The position numbers were made by a program, and so were the translations under genes. Of a stretch of 64,000 nucleotides of DNA, positions 52,400-62,565 are shown piece by piece. The notes beneath the pieces are model-generated. The model saw only the letters and a list, made by a program, of their open reading frames with translations, was not told the origin of the DNA and searched no databases. Numbering within the stretch: position 1 is the stretch's first letter; each line of letters opens with the position of its first letter. Source of the DNA: Pseudomonadota bacterium (GTDB taxonomy: Bacteria; Desulfobacterota; Desulfobulbia; Desulfobulbales; JAGXFP01); assembly GCA_018823285.1 (NCBI GenBank), contig JAHJIQ010000076.1, positions 32,141-96,140 of the forward strand, written 5' to 3'.

Positions 52400-53935
52400 T
52401 TATGCCGCATCCCGAAGGGTGTTCAGTCCGTCAAGATAGGCCTTGATGCTTGCCTCGATAATGTCGGTGGACGCCCCGCGGCCGATCACCTTTTTCCCCT
52501 GATGTTCCAGATGCACCAGGACATTGCCCATGGCATCCGTCCCTTCGGTGACGGCCTGGATCTCGTAGCGGTGCAATACCGGTGCATAGCCGATCAGTTT
52601 ATTGATCGCCTTGTACGATGCGTCCACCGGTCCGTCTCCTTCGGCGCTTTCTTCAACTGTTTCATTGCGACGCCGCAGACGGATGACGACCGCGGGCTTG
52701 GCGCCGGACCGGCAGCTGGCCTGAAAATACTCCAGTTCGAACCCGTCCTGACAGGTTTTGCTCTCGTCGCGTAAAATGGCCTCCAGATCCGCATCGAAGA
52801 CCTCCTGCTTGCCGTCGGCGACGGTTAAGAAACGCTGGTATATTTTCTCCCGGTCCGTTTCGGCGATTGTGTGCCCCAATTCCGAGAAGCGGTGAAACAC
52901 CCCGTGGCGACCGGTCCGGGCGGTCAGCACCACACCACTTTTGACCGGAAAACCGATATCTTCGGGCTGCATGATCTCATAGGTCTGCCGTTCCTTCAAA
53001 AAACCGTCCACATGGATGCCGGAACTGTGGGAAAAGACATTGTCGCCGACAATCGCCTTGTTCTTCGACACCGACATGCCCATCGCCTCGGAAACCAAGC
53101 GACTGACCGCATACAATTGCGGTGTCCGGATGTCGGTTTGTACCTGATAGAAATCCCTGCGGGTCTCCAGCGCCATGATCACCTCTTCCAGAGCCGCATT
53201 CCCGGCCCGCTCACCGATGCCGTTGATGGTCCCCTCCACCTGCCGGGCGCCGTTCTCGATTCCGGCCAGGGTGTTGGCCACCGCCATGCCCAGATCGTCA
53301 TGGCAGTGCACGCTGATCGTTGCCCGATCGATATTGGGGACCGTTTCCCGGACTTCACGGATCATCCGGCCGTACTGCGAGGGAACGGCGTAGCCGGTGG
53401 TGTCAGGTATATTCACCACGGTGGCGCCCGCTCCGATGACTGCTTCGATCAGTCGGCATAAATATGCCTGATCGGCCCGGCCGGCGTCTTCCGTATAGAA
53501 TTCGACCTCATCGGTGTATTCTTGGGCCCGCATGACCGCCTTGACCGCCATTTCGATGGTGGCTTCCCTTTTTTCGGCGAGATTCACCCCGTATTTCGGG
53601 TCGCGGAATTTACCGAGGATATGAATGTCGGAGACCCCGATCCCGGTATGGATCCGCGAGCGGGCTACCCCGGCAAGTGCTTTGCCGCAGGCGTCGATAT
53701 CGGCTGGGACAGCCCGGCTTAAGGCGCAGATCGTGGCTCCGGTCACTTCCCGGGCAATGGTCTGTACGGCCCGGAAATCTTCCGGTGACGAGGACGGAAA
53801 GCCCGCCTCGATCACGTCCACTCCGAGTTCGGTCAGTTGTCTCGCAATCTTCAATTTTTCACGGACACCCAGGCGGCAGCCGGCCGCCTGTTCTCCGTCC
53901 CGTAAAGTCGTGTCGAAAATGATGATCTTGTCCAT
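52400..53935 (-). CDS. leuA: 2-isopropylmalate synthase
   Basis: 511 aa. [19 protein letters not shown] at the N-terminus, [29 protein letters not shown] (metal His residues) and [15 protein letters not shown], plus a C-terminal regulatory LeuA-dimer domain (about 385-510). Catalyses the first committed step of leucine synthesis from 2-oxoisovalerate and acetyl-CoA. The gene is preceded by a leader peptide and attenuator at 53968-54132. GGAGAAAAACG lies before the ATG. Confidence 0.95.
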   Translation of the reverse strand: MDKIIIFDTTLRDGEQAAGCRLGVREKLKIARQLTELGVDVIEAGFPSSSPEDFRAVQTIAREVTGATICALSRAVPADIDACGKALAGVARSRIHTGIGVSDIHILGKFRDPKYGVNLAEKREATIEMAVKAVMRAQEYTDEVEFYTEDAGRADQAYLCRLIEAVIGAGATVVNIPDTTGYAVPSQYGRMIREVRETVPNIDRATISVHCHDDLGMAVANTLAGIENGARQVEGTINGIGERAGNAALEEVIMALETRRDFYQVQTDIRTPQLYAVSRLVSEAMGMSVSKNKAIVGDNVFSHSSGIHVDGFLKERQTYEIMQPEDIGFPVKSGVVLTARTGRHGVFHRFSELGHTIAETDREKIYQRFLTVADGKQEVFDADLEAILRDESKTCQDGFELEYFQASCRSGAKPAVVIRLRRRNETVEESAEGDGPVDASYKAINKLIGYAPVLHRYEIQAVTEGTDAMGNVLVHLEHQGKKVIGRGASTDIIEASIKAYLDGLNTLRDAA

Positions 53936-53967
53936 CGTTTTTCTCCGCTTATGATGTGAAAATAAAA

Positions 53968-54000
53968 AAGGCCCGTACGGATATGCTCCGTACGGGCCTT
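53968..54000 (-). terminator. Attenuator hairpin of the leuA leader
   Basis: AAGGCCCGTACGGA/TCCGTACGGGCCTT, a perfect 14-bp stem with a 5-nt loop, followed on the reverse strand by TTTTTTATTTT. It stands 33 nt before leuA and after the leucine-rich leader ORF, so it is a Rho-independent attenuator. Confidence 0.85.
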
Positions 54001-54027
54001 AAGAATCGGCTGTTTTCGCTTGTTTGG

Positions 54028-54132
54028 CTAGAACGCTCCTCCTCTCCATACAGAGTCATGCCATTGCTGCCGAAGCAGACATAGCAGTCCGCCCTCGAGT
54101 AGCAGTTCGAGCGGGAGGAGAGCTGTGCTCAT
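54028..54132 (-). CDS. leuL: leuA leader peptide (leucine attenuator)
   Basis: ATG 54132 to TAG 54028, 34 aa. Ten of 34 codons are Leu (CTC, CTG, CTA and CTT), including runs MSTALLPLELLLE and GLLCLLR. Placed before a perfect terminator hairpin and leuA, this is the classic arrangement of a leucine attenuator: slow translation at Leu codons when leucyl-tRNA is scarce would let an antiterminator form (GC-rich CTCGA arms near the Leu codons pair). Too short for normal ORF calling. Confidence 0.82.
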   Translation of the reverse strand: MSTALLPLELLLEGGLLCLLRQQWHDSVWRGGAF

Positions 54133-54318
54133 GGTAATGGAAGCTGTGAATCGTTGTGTTTTGTGCATGGTAGCGTTGTTGTGGGTCATTTTTTTCGTGT
54201 TATTTGGGTCGGTTGGTCCCGATTTCTTATCTTATCCGGATCGCGGCGGACATTGCCACTGAAATTTTACATGCGGCGAAATATCCGGGGGCGGATGGTT
54301 CCGGTCCGGACGGAGCCT

Positions 54319-55407
<1,089 letters not shown>

Positions 55408-55472
55408 TTTTCTCTCCTTGTCGTTGATTGCGGCATTCTGCGGGAAAACAAAACAACTCTTTCGGTGGCGGC

Positions 55473-56174
55473 TTATTTCCAGAAAGGAAGCAGGATAAAA
55501 TAGAGGCCTAATCCCGCAATAACTCCCGCCGCCAGTTTCCGCATGATCGCTACAGTTTTCTGCCCGGTATGGCTGTACAGCAATTCCATGGTCCGGGCCG
55601 AGAAGATGCCGCAGACAACCAGCGGCAGGCAGTGGCCGAGGCTGAAGAGCAACAGCATCGATATCCCGATAATGATTTCATTCTGCAGGGTAATGATGCC
55701 CAGTATCGGCGCAATAAAACCGAAGGTGCAGACTCCGGCCAGAGTCCCGTAGGCAAGGCCGAGGATCAATGCGCCCATAGCGCCTTGAATCTGAAAACGG
55801 GCGAGGATATTGCCGGTTGACGAACATTGCGGCGCTTTGAAGAGCGTCCAGGCCACCCAGAGCAGCAGAATGCCCACCGCCGGCTGCCACCAGGGGCCGA
55901 TATCGCCAAGCATCCGTCCTGCGGCAGCGCAGAGGAGGCCGACCGCCATGATGGTCATAAAGATGCCGAGGGCGAAAAGAATGGCAAAACGGGCCGCCTG
56001 TCGGGGGGGTGGGAGCGTCTTCTGCCCGGCAACGTAAGCGATCAGCAGAGGGATGGAGGCCATGTGACAGGGGGAAAGCAGAACACTGACCATGCCCCAG
56101 AGAAAAGCCGCCGGCAGGGCGTATTCTGGACCAGCCTGAAGCCGGCTGGTTATACCTATGAGAATATCATTCAT
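55473..56174 (-). CDS. CcdA-family cytochrome c biogenesis/thiol-transport protein
   Basis: 233 aa with about six hydrophobic segments and [17 protein letters not shown] (first Cys) and [15 protein letters not shown] (second), the intramembrane Cys pair of CcdA. Its ATG overlaps the thioredoxin lipoprotein's stop by one base (TAATG). It would pass electrons from cytoplasmic thioredoxin to that exported thioredoxin. Confidence 0.86.
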   Translation of the reverse strand: MNDILIGITSRLQAGPEYALPAAFLWGMVSVLLSPCHMASIPLLIAYVAGQKTLPPPRQAARFAILFALGIFMTIMAVGLLCAAAGRMLGDIGPWWQPAVGILLLWVAWTLFKAPQCSSTGNILARFQIQGAMGALILGLAYGTLAGVCTFGFIAPILGIITLQNEIIIGISMLLLFSLGHCLPLVVCGIFSARTMELLYSHTGQKTVAIMRKLAAGVIAGLGLYFILLPFWK

Positions 56175-56566
56175 TACCGGGCCAGTAATTCTTCAAGTTT
56201 GGCAACCATGCTGTCTTTGTCCAGAAAACCGGCATGGCGATACACTTCCTTCCCGGTTTTGTCAAAAAAGATCTGGGTGGGGATGGCCAGTACATTGAGA
56301 GCCCTGGCTTTTTCAATGTTTTCCTCGTCCCCGACATCGACAAAAACGACCGCCGCGCGGCCTTGGTACTCTTTCTTCAGTTCCTCAAGAATCGGGGCCA
56401 TCAGCTTGCAGGGGACGCAGGTTTTGGCCCCGAGATCAACCAGGGTCACGGTATTTTTGACAGGAATGCCGGGGACGACAACACCCGCCTTGCCCTGTTC
56501 CGATGAGGTGCAGGAAAGCAGCATTACAAAGGCCCACACGGTAATAAATCGAAAAAAGGTTTTCAT
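56174..56566 (-). CDS. Thioredoxin-family lipoprotein
   Basis: 130 aa. Lipobox LLSCTSS (about 15-20). The thioredoxin fold has the active site TCVPCKLMAPIL, with C-V-P-C, and the cis-Pro region NVLAIPTQIFFDKTG. It receives electrons from the overlapping CcdA protein, to keep exported thiols reduced. It sits beside ACR3 and small thioredoxins. Confidence 0.9.
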   Translation of the reverse strand: MKTFFRFITVWAFVMLLSCTSSEQGKAGVVVPGIPVKNTVTLVDLGAKTCVPCKLMAPILEELKKEYQGRAAVVFVDVGDEENIEKARALNVLAIPTQIFFDKTGKEVYRHAGFLDKDSMVAKLEELLAR

Positions 56567-56572
56567 TATGAA

Positions 56573-57079
56573 TCACTCCGTTTCAGTTGAGTCCAGCTCT
56601 TCCCGCAGCCACTCTTCAATCCGGGCCGGAGTCGGAACACGGCCGGAGGATTTCAACTTGTCGTTCACGATCAGGGCCGGGGTCTGCAGAACACCGTAGC
56701 GACCGATCTCATCAAGGTCGTGGATCTGGAAGATATCGGCCGCCGCCCCGATCCTGTTCATAATTTCAATGACCATTTTCTGGATGTTGTTGCAGGAGAC
56801 GCAGCCGGGGCCGAGGATGCGGATCACCAGTTCGCCGCTGTGGTCGCTGCCGCCTCCGCGAAGGCGGAGCACCTCTTTCAGGATCGCCTCACGATATTTC
56901 TTTGTCGCGGTTTTCGGCACATAATTGAGCTTGGAAATATGCGCGAATACGCTTTCCGCCGCCTGGTCATCATCAAGTGACCGGTCCTCGACCACCCGGT
57001 TCAGTGCAACATCGAGGCCGACCAGGCCGACCGAGACCTTTCCGACCTTCAAGGTCCTTTGCAATGGCGCATCTTTCAT
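56573..57079 (-). CDS. Thioredoxin-like protein with an N-terminal extra domain
   Basis: 168 aa from ATG 57079 (ATGA overlap with the upstream gene). Residues about 1-80 form a conserved unknown domain (LKVGKVSVGLVGLDVALNRV, KLNYVPKTATKKYREAILKE). The C-terminal part is a small thioredoxin fold with ILGPGCVSCNNIQKMV (C-V-S-C) and QTPALIVND, as in the arsenic-associated redox-active disulfide proteins. No signal peptide. Confidence 0.8.
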   Translation of the reverse strand: MKDAPLQRTLKVGKVSVGLVGLDVALNRVVEDRSLDDDQAAESVFAHISKLNYVPKTATKKYREAILKEVLRLRGGGSDHSGELVIRILGPGCVSCNNIQKMVIEIMNRIGAAADIFQIHDLDEIGRYGVLQTPALIVNDKLKSSGRVPTPARIEEWLREELDSTETE

Positions 57080-57306
57080 TTGAGCCACTCGCGCACTTCA
57101 TCTTTTCCGGGCACCTTGCCGAAACAACGGACCTTGCCGTCTATCACCACCGCCGGGGTGGAAAGGACGCCCGCCCTGGCAATTGCGGCAAAATCAGTGA
57201 CCTTTTCAATTGTGGCGTCGATACCTGCTTCGGCCACCGCCTCCCTGACAATCTTTTCGGCCTTGTGGCAGCTGGCGCAGCCCGGGCCCATGACTTTGAT
57301 TTCCAC
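57076..57306 (-). CDS. Small redox-active disulfide (thioredoxin-like) protein
   Basis: 76 aa starting at GTG 57306 with AAGGAACACTC before it. MGPGCASCHKAEKIV (C-A-S-C) and LSTPAVVIDGKV, then GKVPGKDEVREWL, the pattern of the TIGR00412/NrdH-like small thioredoxins common next to ArsR and ACR3. Start is GTG; the gene overlaps the next by 4 nt. Confidence 0.88.
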   Translation of the reverse strand: MEIKVMGPGCASCHKAEKIVREAVAEAGIDATIEKVTDFAAIARAGVLSTPAVVIDGKVRCFGKVPGKDEVREWLK

Positions 57307-57315
57307 GAGTGTTCC

Positions 57316-57717
57316 TTATATCTTTTTTTTGATGTCGATGAGCGGGGTTTGGTCAAGGACGTCCACCCCGGAAACCTCTATTTCATTTCCGGCAATCCCG
57401 GTTACCCGGTACTCGGAGATCGCCACCGGATTGGGGCGGACCGGGCTACGGGTGGCAAAAACCCCCTGCAATCCCCGGCTTTTATCGCCTCTCGGGTACA
57501 CTTTCAGGATATCCCGCCGCGCCTCATGCAGCCAGAAGAGGCAGACGATGGTCTGGCCGATCTTGATCCCGTGCAGGGCCTCACTGAATTCGGGGAAGAT
57601 CTCCAGGGTTCCCGTCTCTTCCGAGATGTCATAATTCCTCGGGGTCTGCTCGCGGGAGTTCAGGTTGCAGTGCATGACGCCGATCGGTTTGATGCTGATT
57701 TCTTCCGGTGGGGGCAT
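57316..57717 (-). CDS. TsaA/TrmO-family SAM-dependent protein
   Basis: 133 aa from ATG 57717 (GAGGAAAAAC before it). PIGVMHCNLN at the start, GVFATRSPVRPNPVAIS and GVDVLDQTPLIDIKKK are hallmarks of TrmO, which methylates N6-threonylcarbamoyl-adenosine in tRNA. It lacks the C-terminal extension of the E. coli protein. Location in an arsenic cluster is common for this family. Confidence 0.88.
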   Translation of the reverse strand: MPPPEEISIKPIGVMHCNLNSREQTPRNYDISEETGTLEIFPEFSEALHGIKIGQTIVCLFWLHEARRDILKVYPRGDKSRGLQGVFATRSPVRPNPVAISEYRVTGIAGNEIEVSGVDVLDQTPLIDIKKKI

Positions 57718-57832
57718 GTTTTTCCTCAAAGGTGCAAAATGCACTTCAAGATGCGAGATGAAAAATGAGGGATGCGAAGAAGAATGAACCCGCCATGATC
57801 ACGACCCTTCGCATTTTTCAACTCGCAACTGG

Positions 57833-58939
57833 TTAAATTATCATATTAAACAGGTAGCCGACGAAAAGAATTCCTGTGCCGACAACCCCGATAAAGGTGG
57901 CGATTAAGCGTGGTTTCAGGACCTTGCGTAAAATAACGATTTCGGGAAGCGACAGGGCGATCACGCTCATCATAAAAGCGAGCACGGTGCCGAGCGCCGC
58001 CCCTTTTTCCAGGAGTGCATGGATCACCGGCACGATCCCGGCGGCGTTCGAGTACATCGGGATGCCGATGATCACTGCGGCTGGCACACTCCACCAGGCC
58101 CCCTTGCCCATGATCGAGGCCATGAATCCCTCGGGTACATAGCCATGGATGCCTGCGCCGAGCGCGATCCCTGCGACCACATAGATCCAGACCTTGCCGA
58201 CGATATCCTTGACCGCTGCCAGGCCATGTTGGAAACGGTCTGCCCAGGTGAGATTTTCCTCCGGCATCACATCCGCATTGGCGCGCAGCTCCTGCACCCA
58301 GTCTTCCATGTGCTTTTCCATGCCCAGGCGGCCAATCATCCACCCGGCAACGATTGCCACCAGCAGACCGGTGGTGAGATAGAGGGCCGCAACCTTCCAG
58401 CCCAGAAGGCCGTAAAGGAGTACCAGGGCGATTTCGTTCACCATCGGGGCCGAGATCAGAAAGGAAAAGGTCACGCCCAACGGCACTCCTGCTGTCACAA
58501 AGCCCAGAAAAAGCGGCACGGCCGAGCAGGAGCAGAAGGGGGTGACGATACCGAGAAGCGCCGCAAGAACATTTCCGGCCGATTCCCGTTTTCCGGCGAG
58601 AATCCTTCTGGTCCGCTCCGGGGTGAAGAAACTGCGGACAATGCCCACTCCGTAAACCACCAGAGTCAGGAGCATCATGACCTTCGGGGTGTCATAGAGA
58701 AAAAATTTGATCGCTTCGCCAAGATGACTGCCCCGGTCCAGACCGATAAGATCATAGGTGAGATAGATTGAAAGTGGTTCCAGCTGACGATAGACCGCGT
58801 ACCAGACTCCAACCCCGATCAACCCGAGAATGATTCGGGACGATGTGTTCCGTGGCGTCTCGCCGGCTTCTTTCCTGCTGCCGCTGCAACAGGCGGGCTT
58901 TTGAATGAAGGAACCAATTTCCGTTTGCAGATTTTCCAT
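57833..58939 (-). CDS. ArsP/DUF318-type permease
   Basis: 368 aa with about eight hydrophobic segments. LLGIVTPFCSCSAVPLFLGF has the conserved CSCSA motif (Cys pair near the pore) of the permease family linked to arsenic and organoarsenicals (ArsP), and SAPMVNEIALVLLYGLL follows. An N-terminal CCSG motif may bind metal. It is separated by 115 nt from TrmO. Substrate likely an arsenical. Confidence 0.84.
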   Translation of the reverse strand: MENLQTEIGSFIQKPACCSGSRKEAGETPRNTSSRIILGLIGVGVWYAVYRQLEPLSIYLTYDLIGLDRGSHLGEAIKFFLYDTPKVMMLLTLVVYGVGIVRSFFTPERTRRILAGKRESAGNVLAALLGIVTPFCSCSAVPLFLGFVTAGVPLGVTFSFLISAPMVNEIALVLLYGLLGWKVAALYLTTGLLVAIVAGWMIGRLGMEKHMEDWVQELRANADVMPEENLTWADRFQHGLAAVKDIVGKVWIYVVAGIALGAGIHGYVPEGFMASIMGKGAWWSVPAAVIIGIPMYSNAAGIVPVIHALLEKGAALGTVLAFMMSVIALSLPEIVILRKVLKPRLIATFIGVVGTGILFVGYLFNMII

Positions 58940-59449
58940 GGTTTGAAACTCTTGAATGTTCGGGGGTATTTTAAAAAAAGTGGCTTTAAAGGAAACTCCA
59001 CCAACTGCCCATCTGTTCTTCTTGAGATTACTGGATGCCGGATCAGGTCCGGCAAGACATCATCAAGACATCATTAAATAAATATCATTTCGGGCTCGAC
59101 CCGGAATCCAGGGGGGTAAAGCTGAGTTTTGTTGAGAACCATATTTTTATCTGATTCCCACTGAATTTCAGCCACTGACTCTTCGCCAAGCTCATCCTTC
59201 GACAGGCTCAGGATGAACGGAATTACTGTTACACCGATCATCCTGAGCTTGTCGAAGGATGGCCCAACGTCATTTCCACTTCACACCTGTATTTAAATAA
59301 AACCAACAATATCATATGGTTGGCTTGTTCTTCAGTAAAAAAGCTGAAATTCAGTGGTGATCAGCTATTTTTAAATGATTTGTTCAGACTTCCTGCGTCT
59401 AAACACTAACTGCAGGACTTCTCGTGATCTCCCGATATGAAGCCCGTTT
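58940..59449. other. Intergenic region with dispersed repeats
   Basis: 510 nt without a gene. 59031-59047 is CTGGATGCCGGATCAGG, the reverse complement of 29420-29436. 59191-59215 (GCTCATCCTTCGACAGGCTCAGGATG) and its inverted partner (CATCCTGAGCTTGTCGAAGGATG) form a palindromic pair of the family at 20.6 kb, followed by CATTTCCACTTCACACC. Nothing else recognised. Confidence 0.55.
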
Positions 59450-59794
59450 CTAGGCGGCGCAGGATCGCTGTTTGTCGGAAACCTGGGCCTGCCGGTATAT
59501 CTTTCTGATCTCGGGATTGTCGAACAGCCACTCTTTGAGGAGCGGTGTGAGAACTTCCGCGTATCGGTTTTCAAAATTTTCAGTGATCCGATAGATCACC
59601 CAGGATCCTTCCTTCCAGGAATCGATCAGGCCTGCATCTTCCATAATCTTCAGATGCTTCGAGACGGTCGATTGGGCAAGTTTCAGAATCTCGGTTATTT
59701 CGCAGACACAGAGAGGCTTTGCTTCAAGCATCTTCATGATCTTGATCCGGCTCGGGTCGGACAGCGCTTTCATTACTCGTATCAGCTGTTTCAT
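59450..59794 (-). CDS. arsR: ArsR-family arsenic-responsive repressor
   Basis: 114 aa from ATG 59794 (GGAGGTTT before it). Winged-helix with LKLAQSTVSKHLKIMEDAGL, and the CVC arsenite-binding pair in PLCVCEITE near the recognition-helix region, plus a C-terminal Cys (KQRSCAA). It represses at an operator until As(III) binds. An operator candidate lies 18 nt upstream. Runs in the same direction as the permease and other arsenic genes. Confidence 0.9.
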   Translation of the reverse strand: MKQLIRVMKALSDPSRIKIMKMLEAKPLCVCEITEILKLAQSTVSKHLKIMEDAGLIDSWKEGSWVIYRITENFENRYAEVLTPLLKEWLFDNPEIRKIYRQAQVSDKQRSCAA

Positions 59795-59811
59795 AAAACC
59801 TCCATTTGGCG

Positions 59812-59831
59812 ATATCGACATATGGCGATAT
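59812..59831 (-). promoter_or_regulatory. Candidate ArsR operator
   Basis: ATATCG (59812-59817) and CGATAT (59826-59831) are an inverted pair 8 nt apart, centred on a CATATG core, just before arsR. Size and symmetry suit an ArsR/SmtB dimer. Autorepression is likely. Confidence 0.6.
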
Positions 59832-60025
59832 GGTAGGGGGTTTGCTCTTTCATGTCAAGTGTACGCTTCAATATTTTGGAAAATAACTATCCGATCAGTA
59901 TCCGGTAATGGTTTCCGATTGTCCGAGAGGGCTGCAGGGTGTACAGTGGCATCCTAAACGTCATGGTTTTGCATCCGGCGGGGCTATGTACTTCTCATCA
60001 CAGCTAATCCAAATGGTGGGCTTCC

Positions 60026-60274
60026 ATGGATATGGACAACCTGATCATTCTCTTCAAGAACATCTATTACCGGCATACCTGGCTAGTCATGGCAGTTGTT
60101 GCCGGTCTGGCGGTTTCTATGTATGTGAAACCCAAGGCTGTGCTTAAAACCGTTGGGGTGTTGCTGGCCGCAGCCCTTATACTTTACACCTTCTCTGCCC
60201 TTGGCAAGTCTTCCTCCACCGGCATGAGCAACAAGAAGCAGATGATCAACCAGACTGTGGAGAAGTTTGAATAA
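60026..60274 (+). CDS. Small membrane protein, uncharacterised
   Basis: 82 aa. Two hydrophobic segments (about 19-31 and 41-57), a basic loop (KPKAVLKT), and a polar C-terminus with NKKQMINQTVEKFE. GGTGGGC lies 8 nt before the ATG. It faces the convergent thiol operon. No family recognised. Confidence 0.5.
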   Translation: MDMDNLIILFKNIYYRHTWLVMAVVAGLAVSMYVKPKAVLKTVGVLLAAALILYTFSALGKSSSTGMSNKKQMINQTVEKFE

Positions 60275-60323
60275 TTGTGTCGACAGGAGAATAAGGAGGA
60301 AGTTTGCGGAGCAGAAATTCGAT

Positions 60324-60359
60324 CCCGCAGTTCCTTTCATATTCGTATGGAACTGCGGG
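60324..60359 (+). terminator. Hairpin terminator after the small membrane protein
   Basis: CCCGCAGTTCC (60324-60334) pairs perfectly (11 bp) with GGAACTGCGGG (60349-60359), loop 14 nt, followed by GTTTAAAC. Works as a terminator mainly on the forward strand and borders the convergent operon. Confidence 0.55.
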
Positions 60360-60378
60360 GTTTAAACTGTTCAGTTTC

Positions 60379-60885
60379 CTACTGATTGATATATCTCATC
60401 AGCATCTGCTGCGCTCCCGGCGAGTCCCACTGGGCCGGGCCGATCACCTTTTCTCTCAGTATTCCCTGTTTGTCGACGATATAGGTCTCGGGCACTCCGG
60501 TCAGCCCGTATGCCGCTCCGGCCTGACTGTTCGGGTCGAGCAGGATCGGGATGGTGAGGTTCAATTTTCCGGCGAAGACCTTTGCCGCTTCCGGCGCGTC
60601 CTTGTTGAGCACGGTCAGCATCTTGAATTTATCCGGCGGCAGCATGGTATACAACCTCTGCATGGAAGGCATTTCCTCGCGGCATGGCGGACACCAGGTG
60701 GCCCAGAAATTGACAAAGACCACCTGCCCTTTGAGCTGGGAAAGGGTCCAGGTTTTGCCCTGCAGGTCAACCAGGGTAAAATCCGGGGCGGGCTGTCCCA
60801 CGGTGGCGACCTTGGGGCCCTGGCCGCAGGCGGTAATGAAAAGCAGGGCGCCTGCTAACAATAGAATGCGTGATAATTTCTTCAT
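60379..60885 (-). CDS. TlpA/ResA-like thioredoxin lipoprotein
   Basis: 168 aa from ATG 60885. Lipobox region LFITAC (about 14-19). TlpA-type fold: PAPDFTLVDLQGKTW, NFWATWCPPCREEMPSM (C-P-P-C) and LTGVPETYIVDKQG with the cis-Pro. A membrane-tethered reducing or isomerase-type thioredoxin, possibly for cytochrome maturation. It is the last gene of the thiol operon. Confidence 0.92.
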   Translation of the reverse strand: MKKLSRILLLAGALLFITACGQGPKVATVGQPAPDFTLVDLQGKTWTLSQLKGQVVFVNFWATWCPPCREEMPSMQRLYTMLPPDKFKMLTVLNKDAPEAAKVFAGKLNLTIPILLDPNSQAGAAYGLTGVPETYIVDKQGILREKVIGPAQWDSPGAQQMLMRYINQ

Positions 60886-60929
60886 AACAAATTTCCTCTC
60901 AATAATCGGCCCCATGGAGGGCAGAGTCG

Positions 60930-61586
60930 TCAGTTTGGATACTGTGCCCTGAGTTCAGACTGCACCAGTTCCAGAAGCTGCTGGTAGCCAAAGGTCTGGA
61001 GTGGCTTGCCGTTCACGAAGAACCCGGGAGTTTTTCGGACATCCAGTTTTTTTGCATCGTCAAGATCCTGTTGAATGAGTTTTTGAATTGCCGGATCATT
61101 CATGTCTTTTCTGAGCTGCTCGATATCGAGCCCCGCCTTTGGTAAAAACTGCCATATTTTCTGCGGCTGGGGATTGGAGTGACTGGCCCAGTAAGGTTGC
61201 GACTTGTACATGACCTCGAGAGTCTCCCAGTATTTCCCCTGTTTTTTTGCCGCCTCCAGGATGGTGACAAAATAGTCGGCGCCATCATGAAACGGGGCGT
61301 AGCGCAGAACAAGCTTGATCTTGCCCGCATAGGCCTCCATCATTTTTTTGATATAGGGGGAAAAGGCGGCGCAGGTTTCGCAGGCGGGGTCCATAAATTC
61401 AATCAGGTAGACTTTGGCCCCGTCACTGCCCAGGGTCTGCGAATGCTCGCGGATAAAAAGTGAGGCGTCTTTTTCGGCCATGAAACCGATCTTTTCGATC
61501 TGCCGCTCTTTGTAATATGAGCTTGCGAACATGAAGGCAAAGATCAGCGCGACACAGACGACACCAAACAATATATTTTGTTTCAT
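60930..61586 (-). CDS. DsbA-family exported thioredoxin-fold oxidoreductase
   Basis: 218 aa from ATG 61586 (AGGAGGATATCC before it). One N-terminal membrane segment (about 4-22). YLIEFMDPACETCAAFSP has C-E-T-C, and RKTPGFFVNGKPL is the cis-Pro loop. It resembles DsbA/BdbD proteins. It overlaps the DsbB-like gene by 4 nt (ATGA), so it is likely oxidised by it. Confidence 0.9.
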   Translation of the reverse strand: MKQNILFGVVCVALIFAFMFASSYYKERQIEKIGFMAEKDASLFIREHSQTLGSDGAKVYLIEFMDPACETCAAFSPYIKKMMEAYAGKIKLVLRYAPFHDGADYFVTILEAAKKQGKYWETLEVMYKSQPYWASHSNPQPQKIWQFLPKAGLDIEQLRKDMNDPAIQKLIQQDLDDAKKLDVRKTPGFFVNGKPLQTFGYQQLLELVQSELRAQYPN

Positions 61587-62017
61587 CGGGATATCCTCCT
61601 CTGCAGGAATAGTAAAAGGGCGATAATGATTGAAAAAGAAAGCAGGGAAAGCATCGGGATCGACAGAAAGCCGAACAGGTCGATGTATTCCTCGGTACAT
61701 GAAACGCCCTGGCTGCAGGGCTGAATTTTTTCCGGAATGATCCCGGCAAACAGCAGATTGTGATAGATGGCGGTGAGAAAGCCTGCGATGGAAAGCGGCA
61801 GGGCATACTTCACCACATTTGTATCAAAGGGGAACAACCCTCTGGCGAGAATGATCACCAGCGGAAAAAGAAAGATCCGCTGATACCAGCAGAGAACACA
61901 GGGCGCGAATTCCATGACCGAACTGAAAAAGAGGCTGCCGAGTGTCGAAACAGCGGCGAGAAGCCAGCAGGCAAAAAGAATGTGCCAGTCCGGATTTGAC
62001 CGATCCGAGTGGTGCAT
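61583..62017 (-). CDS. DsbB/BdbC-family disulfide-forming membrane protein
   Basis: 144 aa with four hydrophobic segments. FAPCVLCWYQRIFLFPL (C-V-L-C) in the first periplasmic region and IQPCSQGVSCTEEY holds the second Cys pair, the DsbB/BdbC arrangement. It regenerates the oxidised DsbA-like protein. GGAGAGTTAAATT precedes the ATG. Confidence 0.92.
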   Translation of the reverse strand: MHHSDRSNPDWHILFACWLLAAVSTLGSLFFSSVMEFAPCVLCWYQRIFLFPLVIILARGLFPFDTNVVKYALPLSIAGFLTAIYHNLLFAGIIPEKIQPCSQGVSCTEEYIDLFGFLSIPMLSLLSFSIIIALLLFLQRRISR

Positions 62018-62109
62018 AATTTAACTCTCCAAATAAATTGACGGATTGAAACGATTGCGTTCCGGGAGATATCTGTAAAGCAAAGCGATGAGAACAGCGG
62101 CCGGGCGGA

Positions 62110-62565
62110 TCAAATCTGGAGGACAATCGTGCGGAGGGATGAGATTTGCGTGTATGGGGAGAATTCGGCGGGAAGATCAGGACGGGTCGGATCTGTTGGC
62201 GGAAGAATCCAGCTTGCAAACAGGAAGATGGGAGAACCGGCTGCGTTTGCCAAACTTTTGCTGAACCTGTTTTTGCCGGGAGATTTCAGAGAAGTGGTGG
62301 GGCGAAATTCTCCCGTCGCAATACAGCCAAGCTCAAAGTCGAGGCAATCACCATGCGGGTCGTCGGCTGCAATGAAAAACTCATCCGGATCGATTTGTTG
62401 ACAGGTCAGACCATCGGGACAGAGATCCGGCGAGATCTCGAACCTGCCATCCGGGCCAAAGCAAAGATTCAGGTGAATGCCTTCGGGCAGCGCATGGGCA
62501 AAGCTGGCCTGAAAAACGAGCAAGACAAGAATCAGTGGGCGAAATAGATTGAGTGAACGTTTCAT
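62110..62565 (-). CDS. Exported Cys-rich hypothetical protein
   Basis: 151 aa. Signal peptide (1-25, ending SFAHA). The mature region contains Cys at LCFGPDG, SPDLCPDG, LTCQQI, DCLD and GCIAT, five Cys that might form disulfides, and a Pro-rich tail. It opens the thiol operon. I do not recognise its family; it may be a substrate or metal-binding partner of the DsbA-DsbB pair. Confidence 0.6.
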   Translation of the reverse strand: MKRSLNLFRPLILVLLVFQASFAHALPEGIHLNLCFGPDGRFEISPDLCPDGLTCQQIDPDEFFIAADDPHGDCLDFELGCIATGEFRPTTSLKSPGKNRFSKSLANAAGSPIFLFASWILPPTDPTRPDLPAEFSPYTQISSLRTIVLQI

